DNA from: Brachyspira suanatina
GTDB taxonomy: Bacteria; Spirochaetota; Brachyspiria; Brachyspirales; Brachyspiraceae
Length of the DNA stretch: 64,000 nucleotides
Assembly: GCF_001049755.1 (NCBI RefSeq)
Contig: NZ_CVLB01000001.1
Coordinates: 620,001-684,000, forward strand
Direction of reading: 5' to 3'
Below the pieces are notes generated by a model, which was not told the DNA's origin, ran no database searches, and saw nothing but the letters and a program-made list of their open reading frames with translations. Of the stretch, positions 44,096 to 53,075 are shown piece by piece (the first letter of the stretch is position 1; each line of letters opens with the position of its first letter). The translations under genes and the position numbers were made by a program.

Positions 44096-45169
44096 ATGGA
44101 TTTTAATGCTATGAATAAAGTAGAAGTAAAAATAAAAAATGATTCAATTATCAATTATGATATTTTAGTTAAGAAAGGATTGATAAAAGATACTGGTAAA
44201 TTAGTAAAAAACATATTAAGAGGAAAAAGAGCCTTAATAGTTACAGATGATATAGTAGATAAACTTTATACTAATATAGTAAAAGAAAGTTTAGAAAAGG
44301 AAGATATTATTACTTCTGTATGCGTTCTTCTAAATGGAGAGCCTAATAAGAATATAGAAAGCATTAATAATATATTTTCATCATTGGCACAAAATGAATT
44401 AAGCCGTAAGGATATAATAATTGCATTGGGAGGTGGGGTAATAGGAGATATGGCCGGATATGCTGCTGCTGTTTGGATGAGGGGCATTGATTTTGTGCAG
44501 ATTCCTACTACATTGCTTGCTTGTGTTGATTCTTCTGTTGGCGGAAAGACAGGTATTAATATAAAAGAAGGTAAGAATTTAGTAGGTGCTTTTCATAGTC
44601 CTAAATTAGTTATAATAGACAGCAATACTTTATTAAGTCTTCCAAAAAGAGAGTTTAATGAAGGAATGGCTGAAGTTATAAAGCATGCATTTTTATTTGA
44701 TGAGGCACTTTTGGAATTGATAGAGGCACATATTCATAATAATACCATTTTGGATATGGATTTTGTGTTAAAGAGAAATTGCGAATTAAAGGCTCATATT
44801 GTAGAAATAGATTATAAAGAGCAGAAAGAAAGAATGTTTTTAAACTTCGGACATACTATAGGACATAGTGTAGAGAATGCTGCTGGTTATGGGCTATTGC
44901 TTCATGGCGAGGCTGTTGCTATAGGTATGATTTTTGCTATAGAGTATGGTATTAGAAAAGGTATCACTAAAGATAAAAATATATTAGAAAGGGCCAAAAA
45001 TATATTAAGTAAATTTTCTCTTCCAATATCAATACCTGATAACATGAATTTAAAAGACTCAATTAAACTCGATAAAAAAAGAAGCGATGATAAAATTAAT
45101 TTCGTATTTTTAGAATCTATTGGAAAGCCTTGTGTTGAAAAAGTAAGTTTGGAGGATATTTTAAAATGA
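44096..45169 (+). CDS. aroB: 3-dehydroquinate synthase
   Basis: A 357-residue enzyme converting DAHP to 3-dehydroquinate in the shikimate pathway, NAD+- and metal-dependent. It has the NAD-binding ALGGGVIGDMAGYAA, the family motif QIPTTLLACVDSSVGGKTG, and metal ligands in NEGMAEVIKHAF, NFGHTIGHSVE and LHGEAVAIGM. The ATG at 44096 has no clear ribosome site; ATG 44111 would drop five residues and is also possible. The next gene overlaps its last four bases, so they are translationally coupled. Confidence 0.93.
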   Translation: MDFNAMNKVEVKIKNDSIINYDILVKKGLIKDTGKLVKNILRGKRALIVTDDIVDKLYTNIVKESLEKEDIITSVCVLLNGEPNKNIESINNIFSSLAQNELSRKDIIIALGGGVIGDMAGYAAAVWMRGIDFVQIPTTLLACVDSSVGGKTGINIKEGKNLVGAFHSPKLVIIDSNTLLSLPKREFNEGMAEVIKHAFLFDEALLELIEAHIHNNTILDMDFVLKRNCELKAHIVEIDYKEQKERMFLNFGHTIGHSVENAAGYGLLLHGEAVAIGMIFAIEYGIRKGITKDKNILERAKNILSKFSLPISIPDNMNLKDSIKLDKKRSDDKINFVFLESIGKPCVEKVSLEDILK

Positions 45170-45807
45170 ATAAATTTACTTTTGCACTTATGCTTTCTAT
45201 AGTTATGCTGATATTATGTGCTGCTAATACAAAATCTGATAAAAAAATAAAAGTGGCAGATACCGCTTCAGTTGATATAAAAAATAATAGTTATACTAAT
45301 ATAGATGAATATGTTATGAAAACTTTAAATGCCTACAGAGTGCATGCTACAAATATCATTGATATAAGCGGAAATAAATATTATATTTCTAGTGTAGATA
45401 TTCTTAATACTAATGATGAAAGTTTTGATGAAAAAAAAGATAAAGAGAATTATATCTATATAAGTATATGGAAATTAAATAATAATAAAGCAAACTTTGT
45501 TTCTGGTTTTTATCCGTATACTATATCTGCTGACTGGATAGGTGATATAGTTTCAGAAGTGAGTAACAATATGCTTGAATTTGTATTAGATCGTTATTCA
45601 AAGAAATATTCTTGTCTTAATTTTTATAAATTTAATATAGTAAAAAAGAATAATACAGTTAATTTTTATCTTACTAACTTTTCAGAAAGAACTTTTAAGA
45701 TAAATCCTAATACAGGAGAATTGTCAGCACCTGAATATTTCTTTGATCATGACAATGTTATGATGAATGATATTGGTAAATATTATAAGTATTACAATTT
45801 TAATTAA
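45166..45807 (+). CDS. Hypothetical exported protein, possible lipoprotein
   Basis: A 213-residue protein with an N-terminal signal (MNKFTFALMLSIVMLILCAA). The Cys at residue 18 could be a relaxed spirochaetal lipobox (LILC), though the residue before it is Leu. The mature part is rich in Asn, Tyr and Ser with no recognised domain. GGAGG inside the end of aroB is the ribosome site, and the ATG overlaps the aroB stop (ATGA). Despite coupling to aroB nothing links it to the shikimate pathway. Function unknown. Confidence 0.7.
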   Translation: MNKFTFALMLSIVMLILCAANTKSDKKIKVADTASVDIKNNSYTNIDEYVMKTLNAYRVHATNIIDISGNKYYISSVDILNTNDESFDEKKDKENYIYISIWKLNNNKANFVSGFYPYTISADWIGDIVSEVSNNMLEFVLDRYSKKYSCLNFYKFNIVKKNNTVNFYLTNFSERTFKINPNTGELSAPEYFFDHDNVMMNDIGKYYKYYNFN

Positions 45808-45913
45808 AAAGTAATAAAAACTAAATTTGATTGATGAAAACAAAAAATTACAAAGTTAAAAATTTTTAGTATATTTTAGAAAAATAAGAATGGATATAAT
45901 AATAATAATAATT

Positions 45914-45956
45914 AAGAGGCATTAACTTTTTTTATAAGCTAATGCCTCTTTTTTAT
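45914..45956. terminator. Bidirectional intrinsic terminator
   Basis: AAGAGGCATTA (45914-45924) and TAATGCCTCTT (45940-45950) form a perfect 11-base stem followed by six T. It lies between convergent genes. Confidence 0.88.
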
Positions 45957-45975
45957 TTTAGGATTTATTTAAAAC

Positions 45976-46407
45976 TTATGCTTTCAATAGGGCTTCACCC
46001 AAAGACTTACATTCATCAATGGCGTCATCATCTGGAGCAAGATTTGTAATGAGTCCGTCTTTTACCAAAGAAGCACCTGTATCTTTCACATCATCTTGCC
46101 ATATTCTCATCCATTCTCCATCACCCCAATCATAAGAACCGAATAAAGCTACTTTTTTACCTGATAAACTTCCTCTTATGGAATCATAGAAAGGTTGAAA
46201 TTCTGATTCTTCCAAAACTTCAGCTCCCATAGCAGGACATCCTAAAGCCACTTTTGAATAGTTATTTATATTTGCAGTATCAAAACTAGATACAGGGAAA
46301 ATATCAGCTTCTCCTCCGGCATTTTCAATACCTTTCTGTACATTCTGTGCCATAATTTCTGTATTTCCTGTACCGCTCCAATATATTATTGCTATTTTAT
46401 TACTCAT
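45976..46407 (-). CDS. Flavodoxin
   Basis: A 143-residue flavodoxin. The FMN phosphate loop is WSGTGNTE (residues 10-17). The flavin-stacking loops are around LGCPAMGAE and FGSYDWGDGEWM. It carries electrons in place of ferredoxin, typically when iron is scarce. GGAGG precedes the ATG. It starts 29 bases after the DUF3793 gene's stop, and the pair share the double-operator promoter at 47020-47079. Flavodoxin next to DUF3793 is a known arrangement in anaerobes. Confidence 0.92.
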   Translation of the reverse strand: MSNKIAIIYWSGTGNTEIMAQNVQKGIENAGGEADIFPVSSFDTANINNYSKVALGCPAMGAEVLEESEFQPFYDSIRGSLSGKKVALFGSYDWGDGEWMRIWQDDVKDTGASLVKDGLITNLAPDDDAIDECKSLGEALLKA

Positions 46408-46436
46408 ATTATTGCCTCCAATCTATATAATAATTA

Positions 46437-47018
46437 TTAATTTTGAATATACATTTTGTAATCGTCCATTATTTCTAATATGCCCTTGCCGTTTAAAAAT
46501 GTATTTATATAAAAACTTCTGCATTCATTATATCTATTGAATGTTTTTATAGCTTCATTTTTATTATGATACACTTTCCAATATCCTGTATGTAGGCTAT
46601 TCTTACCGTAATTGTTTATAAAGCCGTATATGTCCATAAGAGGATAGCCTAAAAATATTCCTATCTCATGAGGAAAATCTTTACTGTTCTGCATTCTATA
46701 TTTTAGCAGTTCTATACACTTATACAAATCTTTAGATTCATATCCGTAAAGCTCTAAAAAATCGAAAACATCATCATTAGAAATATATTCTTCAAGCCTT
46801 TTTTTGTTATAAACATAAACTATAACTTTATTATCATAATCTTTTATTATAGATACATTTATATTACGGCTGTTTAATATTTTATTGTATGATGCTCTTT
46901 TTTTATAAACCTCCTTTTTAGAGCCGTATTGGTATGTAAATATATTAGCTATCTTTATACCTGACAGAGCAGGGGCACAGTGATTTATAATTAACTCATC
47001 AAAACTATATTCTTTCAT
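46437..47018 (-). CDS. DUF3793 family protein
   Basis: A 193-residue soluble protein. The N-terminus YSFDELIINHCAPALSGIKI and the middle FPHEIGIFLGYPLMDIYGFI match the DUF3793 family found in anaerobes beside flavodoxins. The family's biochemical role is not known; it is often iron-regulated. The ATG at 47018 lies only nine bases after the -10 hexamer, leaving almost no room for a ribosome site, so the mRNA is probably leaderless. The flavodoxin gene is 29 bases downstream. Confidence 0.85.
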   Translation of the reverse strand: MKEYSFDELIINHCAPALSGIKIANIFTYQYGSKKEVYKKRASYNKILNSRNINVSIIKDYDNKVIVYVYNKKRLEEYISNDDVFDFLELYGYESKDLYKCIELLKYRMQNSKDFPHEIGIFLGYPLMDIYGFINNYGKNSLHTGYWKVYHNKNEAIKTFNRYNECRSFYINTFLNGKGILEIMDDYKMYIQN

Positions 47019-47019
47019 T

Positions 47020-47079
47020 GTTAGAGTATTCTAACATATAATTTTAGAATTGTCAATACTTTTGTTAGTATATTCTAAC
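47020..47079 (-). promoter_or_regulatory. Promoter with two palindromic operators
   Basis: Reading leftwards, TTGACA (47056-47051), 17 bases, TAGAAT (47033-47028). One palindrome, GTTAGAGTATTCTAAC (47020-47035), covers the -10. The other, GTTAGTATATTCTAAC (47064-47079), lies upstream of the -35. Both share GTTAG/TCTAAC arms, centres 44 bases apart. This looks like repression by a dimeric regulator of Fur/PerR or MarR type. Flavodoxin in the operon favours iron or redox control. Confidence 0.7.
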
Positions 47080-47367
47080 TTTTTATTAAAATTTTTAATT
47101 TTATTCTATAAACTTATAATAATATAGAGTTTAATAAACATAAAATAAAAATAATATTTTACATTATTGTCATTTGTACAATTATAATAGTTAATATATT
47201 TAATAAAAAATAGATATTATTTATTTTTTTAATATTTGATTTTTTTAATTTTTTGTTATAATATATATGCATTCAATTTTTAGACTTTATATATTCACTT
47301 TAATACTTTTATATATTTTATCTTTAACCGTAAAGAATTTTAAATTAATTAAACGAAGGAGTTTATT

Positions 47368-49287
47368 ATGGCAGAAAAACAAATACTTAATTTTGAAGCC
47401 GAAACTAAACAAATATTAAATTTAATGGTGCATTCTATATACACTCATAAAGAAATATTTTTAAGAGAGCTTATATCAAATGCAAGCGATGCATTGGATA
47501 AAGCAAGATTTGAATCTATAACAAATACAGATAAATACACTGATATAGATAATTTAAGAATAAAAATAGAAGTAGATGAGCAGAATAGAACATTAATTAT
47601 AAAAGATAACGGAATCGGTATGACAAGAGAGGACGTTATTAATAATATAGGTTCTATAGCAAGAAGCGGAACTAAAGCATTTTTGGAAAGAATACAAAAG
47701 GATAAAGAAGCATCAAAAGAAAGCGGAATAGATTTAATAGGACAATTCGGAGTAGGATTTTATTCTGCATTTATGGTTGCTGATGATATTGTAATAGAAA
47801 CAAAACATGTTGATAGTGAAAAAGGCGTTCGTTGGGAGAGTAATGGAGATGGTTCTTATTCTATAGAAGATATTGATAGACAAGACAGAGGAACTACTAT
47901 TACATTAAAATTAAAAGGAAAAGATGAAAAATTAGAAGAAGATGGTTTTGTTGATGATGATTACTGCAACAGATACACTTTAGAGAGTTTAATACATAAA
48001 TATTCAAACTATGTTCATTATCCTATAGTTATGGATATGCCTATACCTAAAAAGGACGAAAAAGAAGTTCAGCAGTATGAAGAAAAAACTATTAACTCTA
48101 TGATTAGTATTTGGCAGAAGTCAAAAAGCGATGTTAAGCCTGAAGAGTATAATGAGTTTTATAAAGAGCATTTCCATGATTATGCTGAACCTTTTGAAGT
48201 TATACATACAAAGGCTGAAGGTACTATAGAATATACAGCACTTTTATTCATACCTTCAAGAGCTCCTTTCAATTTCCTACATCCAGATTTTGAAAGAGGA
48301 TTAGAACTTTATTCAAGAAATGTATTTATAATGAGCAAGTGTAAAGATTTGCTTCCTGAATATTTAAAATTTGTTAGAGGTTTGGTTGATTCTCCTGATT
48401 TCTCACTTAATATTTCAAGAGAGATTTTACAGCATAGCACTCAATTAAAAAGAATAGCTTCTAATGTTGAAAAGAAAATTTTAGATGCTTTAGAAAATAT
48501 ACTTAAAAATGACAGAAAGAGATATGAGAAATTCTTTAAAGAATTCGGCGAATCTATAAAAATAGGTATATATTCAGATTTCAGCAAAAAAGATAAATTA
48601 GCTAATCTTTTATTATTCCAATCTTCAAATACAGCTGATGATGAATATACAACATTAGCAGAATACAAGTCAAGAATGAAAGAAGGTCAGGAGTTTATAT
48701 ATTATGCTGCTGCTAAGGATAAATCTGCTATAGAAAAACTTCCTCATATGGAAGGTATGAAAGATAAAGGATATGAGGTTCTTTATTTCACTGATAGAGT
48801 AGATGAATTTATGATTACTATGATGAAAGAGTTTGACGGTACTAAACTTCATTCTATACTTCAGGCTGATAATAATGATTCTGAAAACAAAGATGAAAAT
48901 AAAGAATCTGCTAATAAAGAAATACTCAATGCTATAAAAGATGTATTAGGTGCAGATAGAGTTGCTGAGGTAAGAGAAACTAACAGACTTAAAGAAAGTG
49001 TTGTATGTTTATCTAATAAAGAAGATTCTATCAGCTTTAATATGGCTAAAGTTCTTGCTGAAACAGGCAATAATATGTTTGGAATGAAGCCTGAAAGAGT
49101 ATTAGAGATTAATACTTCTCATGATGTTTTCAAAGCTATGGAAAAAGAATATCAGGCTAATAAAGTTTCAGAAACATTTAAAGAATATAGTGAACTTCTT
49201 TATGATGAGGCTTGTATACTTGAAGGACTTCCTCTTGAAGATCCTAAATTATTTGCAAGCAGAATGAGTAAATTAATGCTTAAATAA
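47368..49287 (+). CDS. htpG: Molecular chaperone HtpG (Hsp90)
   Basis: A 639-residue Hsp90, the full bacterial length. N-terminal ATPase motifs are ELISNASDALDKARFESI, IKDNGIGMTREDV, GTKAFLE and LIGQFGVGFYSAFMVAD. The middle-domain catalytic Arg lies in LNISREILQ. The C-terminal dimerisation part ends KLFASRMSKLMLK. An acidic, Asn-rich insert (NDSENKDENKE) is near residue 510. It folds client proteins in the cytoplasm. GAAGGAG precedes the ATG. No CIRCE element was seen upstream. Confidence 0.95.
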   Translation: MAEKQILNFEAETKQILNLMVHSIYTHKEIFLRELISNASDALDKARFESITNTDKYTDIDNLRIKIEVDEQNRTLIIKDNGIGMTREDVINNIGSIARSGTKAFLERIQKDKEASKESGIDLIGQFGVGFYSAFMVADDIVIETKHVDSEKGVRWESNGDGSYSIEDIDRQDRGTTITLKLKGKDEKLEEDGFVDDDYCNRYTLESLIHKYSNYVHYPIVMDMPIPKKDEKEVQQYEEKTINSMISIWQKSKSDVKPEEYNEFYKEHFHDYAEPFEVIHTKAEGTIEYTALLFIPSRAPFNFLHPDFERGLELYSRNVFIMSKCKDLLPEYLKFVRGLVDSPDFSLNISREILQHSTQLKRIASNVEKKILDALENILKNDRKRYEKFFKEFGESIKIGIYSDFSKKDKLANLLLFQSSNTADDEYTTLAEYKSRMKEGQEFIYYAAAKDKSAIEKLPHMEGMKDKGYEVLYFTDRVDEFMITMMKEFDGTKLHSILQADNNDSENKDENKESANKEILNAIKDVLGADRVAEVRETNRLKESVVCLSNKEDSISFNMAKVLAETGNNMFGMKPERVLEINTSHDVFKAMEKEYQANKVSETFKEYSELLYDEACILEGLPLEDPKLFASRMSKLMLK

Positions 49288-49335
49288 TTATTGTTGATAT
49301 AGTTTAATTAACATAATAACGATAAAAAATTATTA

Positions 49336-49367
49336 AAAGGGCTGTATTAAAAATGCAGTCCTTTTTT
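49336..49367 (+). terminator. Terminator after htpG
   Basis: AAAGGGCTGTA and TGCAGTCCTTT pair with two G-T pairs around a short A-rich loop, followed by a run of T. Confidence 0.8.
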
Positions 49368-49543
49368 ATTTAAATTTTTATACCTAAATAAAACTTGGTG
49401 GCATGCTTTTATTAGTAAATTAAAAAATAAATGAAGTTTAAAATATGTATAGAAAGCATAAAAATCTATAGGGCGGGGAATGTATTTCTATTAAAAAACA
49501 AATTAGATTAAAATATAACATATTTTTTTATCTATATTTATTT

Positions 49544-49969
49544 TTAGTCATCAAATTTCTGTCCTAAGAGCTGGCCATTGCTTGCATCTATATAAAGCTC
49601 CATCATATTATTGAGTTTTACTTCATATAGATTCCATTTCTTTTTTATTTTTGTTATTACTGTATTAGGATAAGTTTTTGAAACAGTATTTGCTACAGGC
49701 TGAGGCAGTATATTTGAAGGTAATGCCGTGTAATTTCCATCTATTTCTTTTAATTCTCCGTTTCTAAAGAATTCCATTTCAACACCATTATCCAATGCGA
49801 TTTCATATTTTTTTCTATCCATTTCGGCATACATTATAGAAGAATTTGGAAAGAAAGTATTTATAAATTGCAGTATATTATTTGGAAGCTGATTAGGTGC
49901 TATATACATATCATCAGCATATACAGTAATCACTGCAATAAGAAATAAAAGTATTGTTTTTTTTATCAT
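49544..49969 (-). CDS. PepSY-like periplasmic protein
   Basis: A 141-residue exported protein: the signal MIKKTILLFLIAVITVYA is followed by two repeats of the PepSY-like (DUF2874) fold. The first is about residues 25-75 (LPNNILQFINTFFPNSSI, YEIALDNGVEMEFFRNGELK). The second is about 80-141 (LPQPVANTVSKTYPN, YEVKLNNMMELYIDASNGQL). Such proteins are small periplasmic inhibitors or binders of unknown target. A decayed tandem copy lies just upstream (49984-50386). GGTGATATAT precedes the ATG. Confidence 0.85.
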   Translation of the reverse strand: MIKKTILLFLIAVITVYADDMYIAPNQLPNNILQFINTFFPNSSIMYAEMDRKKYEIALDNGVEMEFFRNGELKEIDGNYTALPSNILPQPVANTVSKTYPNTVITKIKKKWNLYEVKLNNMMELYIDASNGQLLGQKFDD

Positions 49970-49983
49970 ATATCACCTTCAAA

Positions 49984-50386
49984 TTAATTTGGTACTTTTT
50001 GTCCTATTAGCATTCCTGCAAAATCTATGAATATATTTATACAATTATCTAAACTTATTACATACATATTCCATATTTCCTTTATATTTTATAGTTGAGA
50101 CATCAGGATTTATTTTCTTTACAATATTTAATGCTTTCTTATATATGAAAATCATAGGTATAGGCTATGATTTTCTTCTTACCTCCTTCCAATATCTGTT
50201 TAGATCATAATTTATTACTATATCATCATTAAATATCACTTCATAAAATTCGCTTATTTTATATATATTTATTATTGTAATTAAAATAGTCATTGATAAA
50301 ATTAACTGAGTTTTTAGGAAGTACTCATTGTATGAAAATAAAGACATATAAATAAGAATAAATAATAATACTATTGTTTTGTTCAT
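49984..50386 (-). pseudogene. Decayed tandem copy of the PepSY-like gene
   Basis: Pieces of the neighbouring PepSY-like protein appear in order but in changing frames. They are a signal (MNKTIVLLFILIYMSLFSYN), LPKNSVNFINDYF matching LPNNILQFINTFF, FYEVIFNDDIVINYDLNRYW matching KYEIALDNGVEMEFFRNGEL, KKALNIVKKINPDVSTIKY matching the second repeat, and FIDFAGMLIGQKVPN matching YIDASNGQLLGQKFDD. At least three frameshifts separate them. A 91-codon open frame at 50165-50440 is part of this and not a separate gene. Confidence 0.75.
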
Positions 50387-50534
50387 TTTACATAATTTAA
50401 TACTATATTGTAAATATAACAAAAATTTTATAAATATCAATAAAAATAATTAATTAAAAAAATGAAAATTAACTAGAAATTAATGTAAAATGGTATAAAA
50501 TATTAACAGGTATAATTTGTTAATGGAATGTTAT

Positions 50535-51971
50535 ATGATAGTAGATTTAAAAAAATATTCTTTAATAGATTGGCAGCAAATAAAAACTAATATTGACAGT
50601 ATAAAAGATATGCAGTTGGATATTATTGTTATTAATGAAGACGGTATATTGAGTGTCATACCTTATGAAAAGATAGAAGATGTTTTGTTTCCGCTTGACG
50701 GATCAGAATATATGAGTAAATCTTCAATTTATATAGATAAATCATTAATTTCAATAATAGGAAAACAATTAACTATAGATTTAAATAAACAGCATGCAGA
50801 TATACATGATATTAATATTTTTTATTCATTATATAAAAACTGCAAATTTGAAATAGATAAAGAATATTATAATAATCATTTTAATGAATTAATATCAATA
50901 AGAAATATAGAAAGAATAGATTATTTAAAAGAATTATTTAATAAATTAAAATTATTTACAACTCAGAATAAAATAGATTTAGAATTAGCAAAATTAATAG
51001 GAAATATTTTAACAGATATAGGTATAATAGAAAGATTAAATTTAATATATCATTTGAATTATATAAAACAGAATAATATATCTGACTTGAAAAATTATCA
51101 AAATGTTAAAAAAGATGATCTTCTTTTTGCTGATATTATAGGTACTATAGTTAATATATTGGAGAAAGAATATAGTGATATATCTATATTCAGTAATATT
51201 TCTTCATTTGCAGATGATAATGTAATATGTCATAGCAATAGAGTATTTGTTATGATGGTTGAGTTTTTATATTATTATAATGAGGAAATATCAAGAGGTG
51301 TGGCTTCTAAATTAAGGGTAGATTATAAAAAGAAATATTATTCATATTATAATGAAATAGGAAAAAAATATCATTTACTTACTAAGGCTGATAGAATAGA
51401 GGATATATCAAAAGTAGGATTTAGAAAAATAGAACAAAATGAAATAAAATATTATGCAAGAGCGGCTTTTTGGCATGATATAGCACTTGTTGATATACTT
51501 CCTAATATTCCTATTGTTAGTAATAATGAAGGAGATAATCATGCAGTATTAGGCTTTAATTTACTTAAATACTGTATGGCGCAGAATGAATATACATATG
51601 CTACAGTAGGACTTCATCATGAATATTATGGACATGGATATGGTATATTTACAAATATGTATAATAAGCAGTTTGCAAATAAGACTTATAATAATATAGA
51701 AAATATATTAACTTATGATTCAAATGATATTGAGAATTTAACTGCATTATCATATTTTCCTGCTAAAGCATTAGAAATAGTTGATTCTTATGATAGTTTA
51801 TATACCAATATTTCTAAGAATAGCAGAGGAAATATAGCTAATGAAGTCATATCTTATATGTATGAAAACTTTTTGGGATATGATATAAAGATTGATCCTA
51901 TAATTTTTTATATATTTATTAAATATTTAGAAAATGCCAGGGGAGCTTATATATTTGATTGTCCTTTATAA
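50535..51971 (+). CDS. HD-GYP-like phosphohydrolase domain protein
   Basis: ATG 50535 with GGAA upstream is preferred; ATG 50523 and TTG 50517 are also open. The 478-residue protein has an unrecognised N-terminal half and a C-terminal HD-GYP-type domain. Putative metal ligands are CHSNR (His233), AAFWHDIAL (His314-Asp315), HAVLGFNLLKY and GLHHEYYGHGYG (His361-His362). The usual HDxGK lacks the GK, and GYP reads GYG, so it is a variant. Classical members hydrolyse cyclic-di-GMP; whether this one does is uncertain. The next gene, a sigma factor, has its own promoter. Confidence 0.75.
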   Translation: MIVDLKKYSLIDWQQIKTNIDSIKDMQLDIIVINEDGILSVIPYEKIEDVLFPLDGSEYMSKSSIYIDKSLISIIGKQLTIDLNKQHADIHDINIFYSLYKNCKFEIDKEYYNNHFNELISIRNIERIDYLKELFNKLKLFTTQNKIDLELAKLIGNILTDIGIIERLNLIYHLNYIKQNNISDLKNYQNVKKDDLLFADIIGTIVNILEKEYSDISIFSNISSFADDNVICHSNRVFVMMVEFLYYYNEEISRGVASKLRVDYKKKYYSYYNEIGKKYHLLTKADRIEDISKVGFRKIEQNEIKYYARAAFWHDIALVDILPNIPIVSNNEGDNHAVLGFNLLKYCMAQNEYTYATVGLHHEYYGHGYGIFTNMYNKQFANKTYNNIENILTYDSNDIENLTALSYFPAKALEIVDSYDSLYTNISKNSRGNIANEVISYMYENFLGYDIKIDPIIFYIFIKYLENARGAYIFDCPL

Positions 51972-51990
51972 TTAAATATTTATTATATAC

Positions 51991-52018
51991 TTGACAATTT
52001 ATAAAAATCTTATATCCT
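51991..52018 (+). promoter_or_regulatory. Promoter of the sigma factor gene
   Basis: TTGACA at 51991-51996, 16 bases, TATCCT at 52013-52018. The -10 is imperfect; the start codon lies about 34 bases further on. Confidence 0.55.
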
Positions 52019-52051
52019 AATAGTAATGTTTTTTTGTTTTAGGGAAAGTAA

Positions 52052-52981
52052 TTGTTAAAAAAAGATATTAATCAAGAGTATAAGGGACCTGTTAGCGTAT
52101 ATTTAAAGCAAATAGGTGAAATAAGAAGACTCACTAAAGAAGAAGAACTTGATTTATGGCAGCGCCTTGAAGTTTGCCGGGAGAATAGAGCAGCATTAGA
52201 AAATAATAATGATGAAGAGTCTTTAAAAAAAATAGAAGAGATAGATAAAGAAATAGATTCCATACAGCATAAGCTCGTAAAATCTAATTTAAGACTTGTT
52301 ATAAGTATAGCAAAAAGATATTATAATAGCGGAGTACCTTTTATCGATATCATAGATGAAGGAAATATAGGACTTATAGAGGCTGTTAAAAGATTTGAAT
52401 ATAAAAAAGGATTCAAATTTTCTACTTATGGTGTTTGGTGGATAAAGCAGAGCATAGTTAAAGAAATATCAAGCAAAAGACATATCATAAGATTCCCTAT
52501 GCATATAGCAAGGCTTATAAAAAAGAGTATACAAACATCAAAAACACTTACTCAGAAATTAGGCAGAGAACCTACTATAGATGAAATATCTAAAGAAATG
52601 AAAATAGACAGAAAGACTTTATCTTATATTATGATATTTACTCAGGATACTGCCAGTGTTGACTCTTTTTTCAGAAATTCAGATAATAATGATATGACTT
52701 CTATAATAGAAGATAAAAATTTCCCTTCACCTCATCAAAAGGCATTTATGGATAGTTTGAGAGATACTTTAACAGAAGCTCTTAAATGTTTAGATGAAAA
52801 AGAGAGAACAGTTATAATATCAAGATATGGTTTATATGGAAAAGAGGCTAAAACTCTTGAAGATACTGGAAAAGAATTAAATATTACCAGAGAAAGAGTA
52901 AGACAAATTCAGATAAAAGCTATAAAGAAACTTGCAGGACTTAATTTATCTAAAGAATTAAAAAGCTTCTTATGGGATTAA
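52052..52981 (+). CDS. Sigma-70 family RNA polymerase sigma factor
   Basis: A 309-residue sigma factor starting at TTG 52052 with AGGGAAAG upstream; no ATG is suitably placed. It has region 1.2 (GPVSVYLKQIGEIRRLTKEE), region 2 with the core-binding LVISIAKRYYNSGVPFID and the -10-binding FSTYGVWWIKQSIVKEIS, region 3 (IRFPMHIARLIKK), and region 4 with the -35 helix-turn-helix TLEDTGKELNITRERVRQIQ. It lacks the long N-terminal region 1.1 and the region 1.2-2.1 insert of large RpoD proteins. It may be a short primary sigma or an RpoS-like one; sequence alone does not decide. Confidence 0.88.
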   Translation: MLKKDINQEYKGPVSVYLKQIGEIRRLTKEEELDLWQRLEVCRENRAALENNNDEESLKKIEEIDKEIDSIQHKLVKSNLRLVISIAKRYYNSGVPFIDIIDEGNIGLIEAVKRFEYKKGFKFSTYGVWWIKQSIVKEISSKRHIIRFPMHIARLIKKSIQTSKTLTQKLGREPTIDEISKEMKIDRKTLSYIMIFTQDTASVDSFFRNSDNNDMTSIIEDKNFPSPHQKAFMDSLRDTLTEALKCLDEKERTVIISRYGLYGKEAKTLEDTGKELNITRERVRQIQIKAIKKLAGLNLSKELKSFLWD

Positions 52982-53075
52982 ATAATTTTCATTTTATAAT
53001 TATATTTTTTTATTAAACAATTTATATTTTTACCGAAAAATTAATATCATAAAATATAATCATGGATGGGAATTT

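Noticed and set aside
47280-47367. CIRCE heat-shock operator before htpG
   Set aside because: No TTAGCACTC/GAGTGCTAA inverted repeat is present in this interval.
50165-50440. Independent 91-residue membrane protein
   Set aside because: Its sequence includes the signal and one segment of the PepSY-like pseudogene, and the hydrophobic middle comes from reading a frameshifted stretch.
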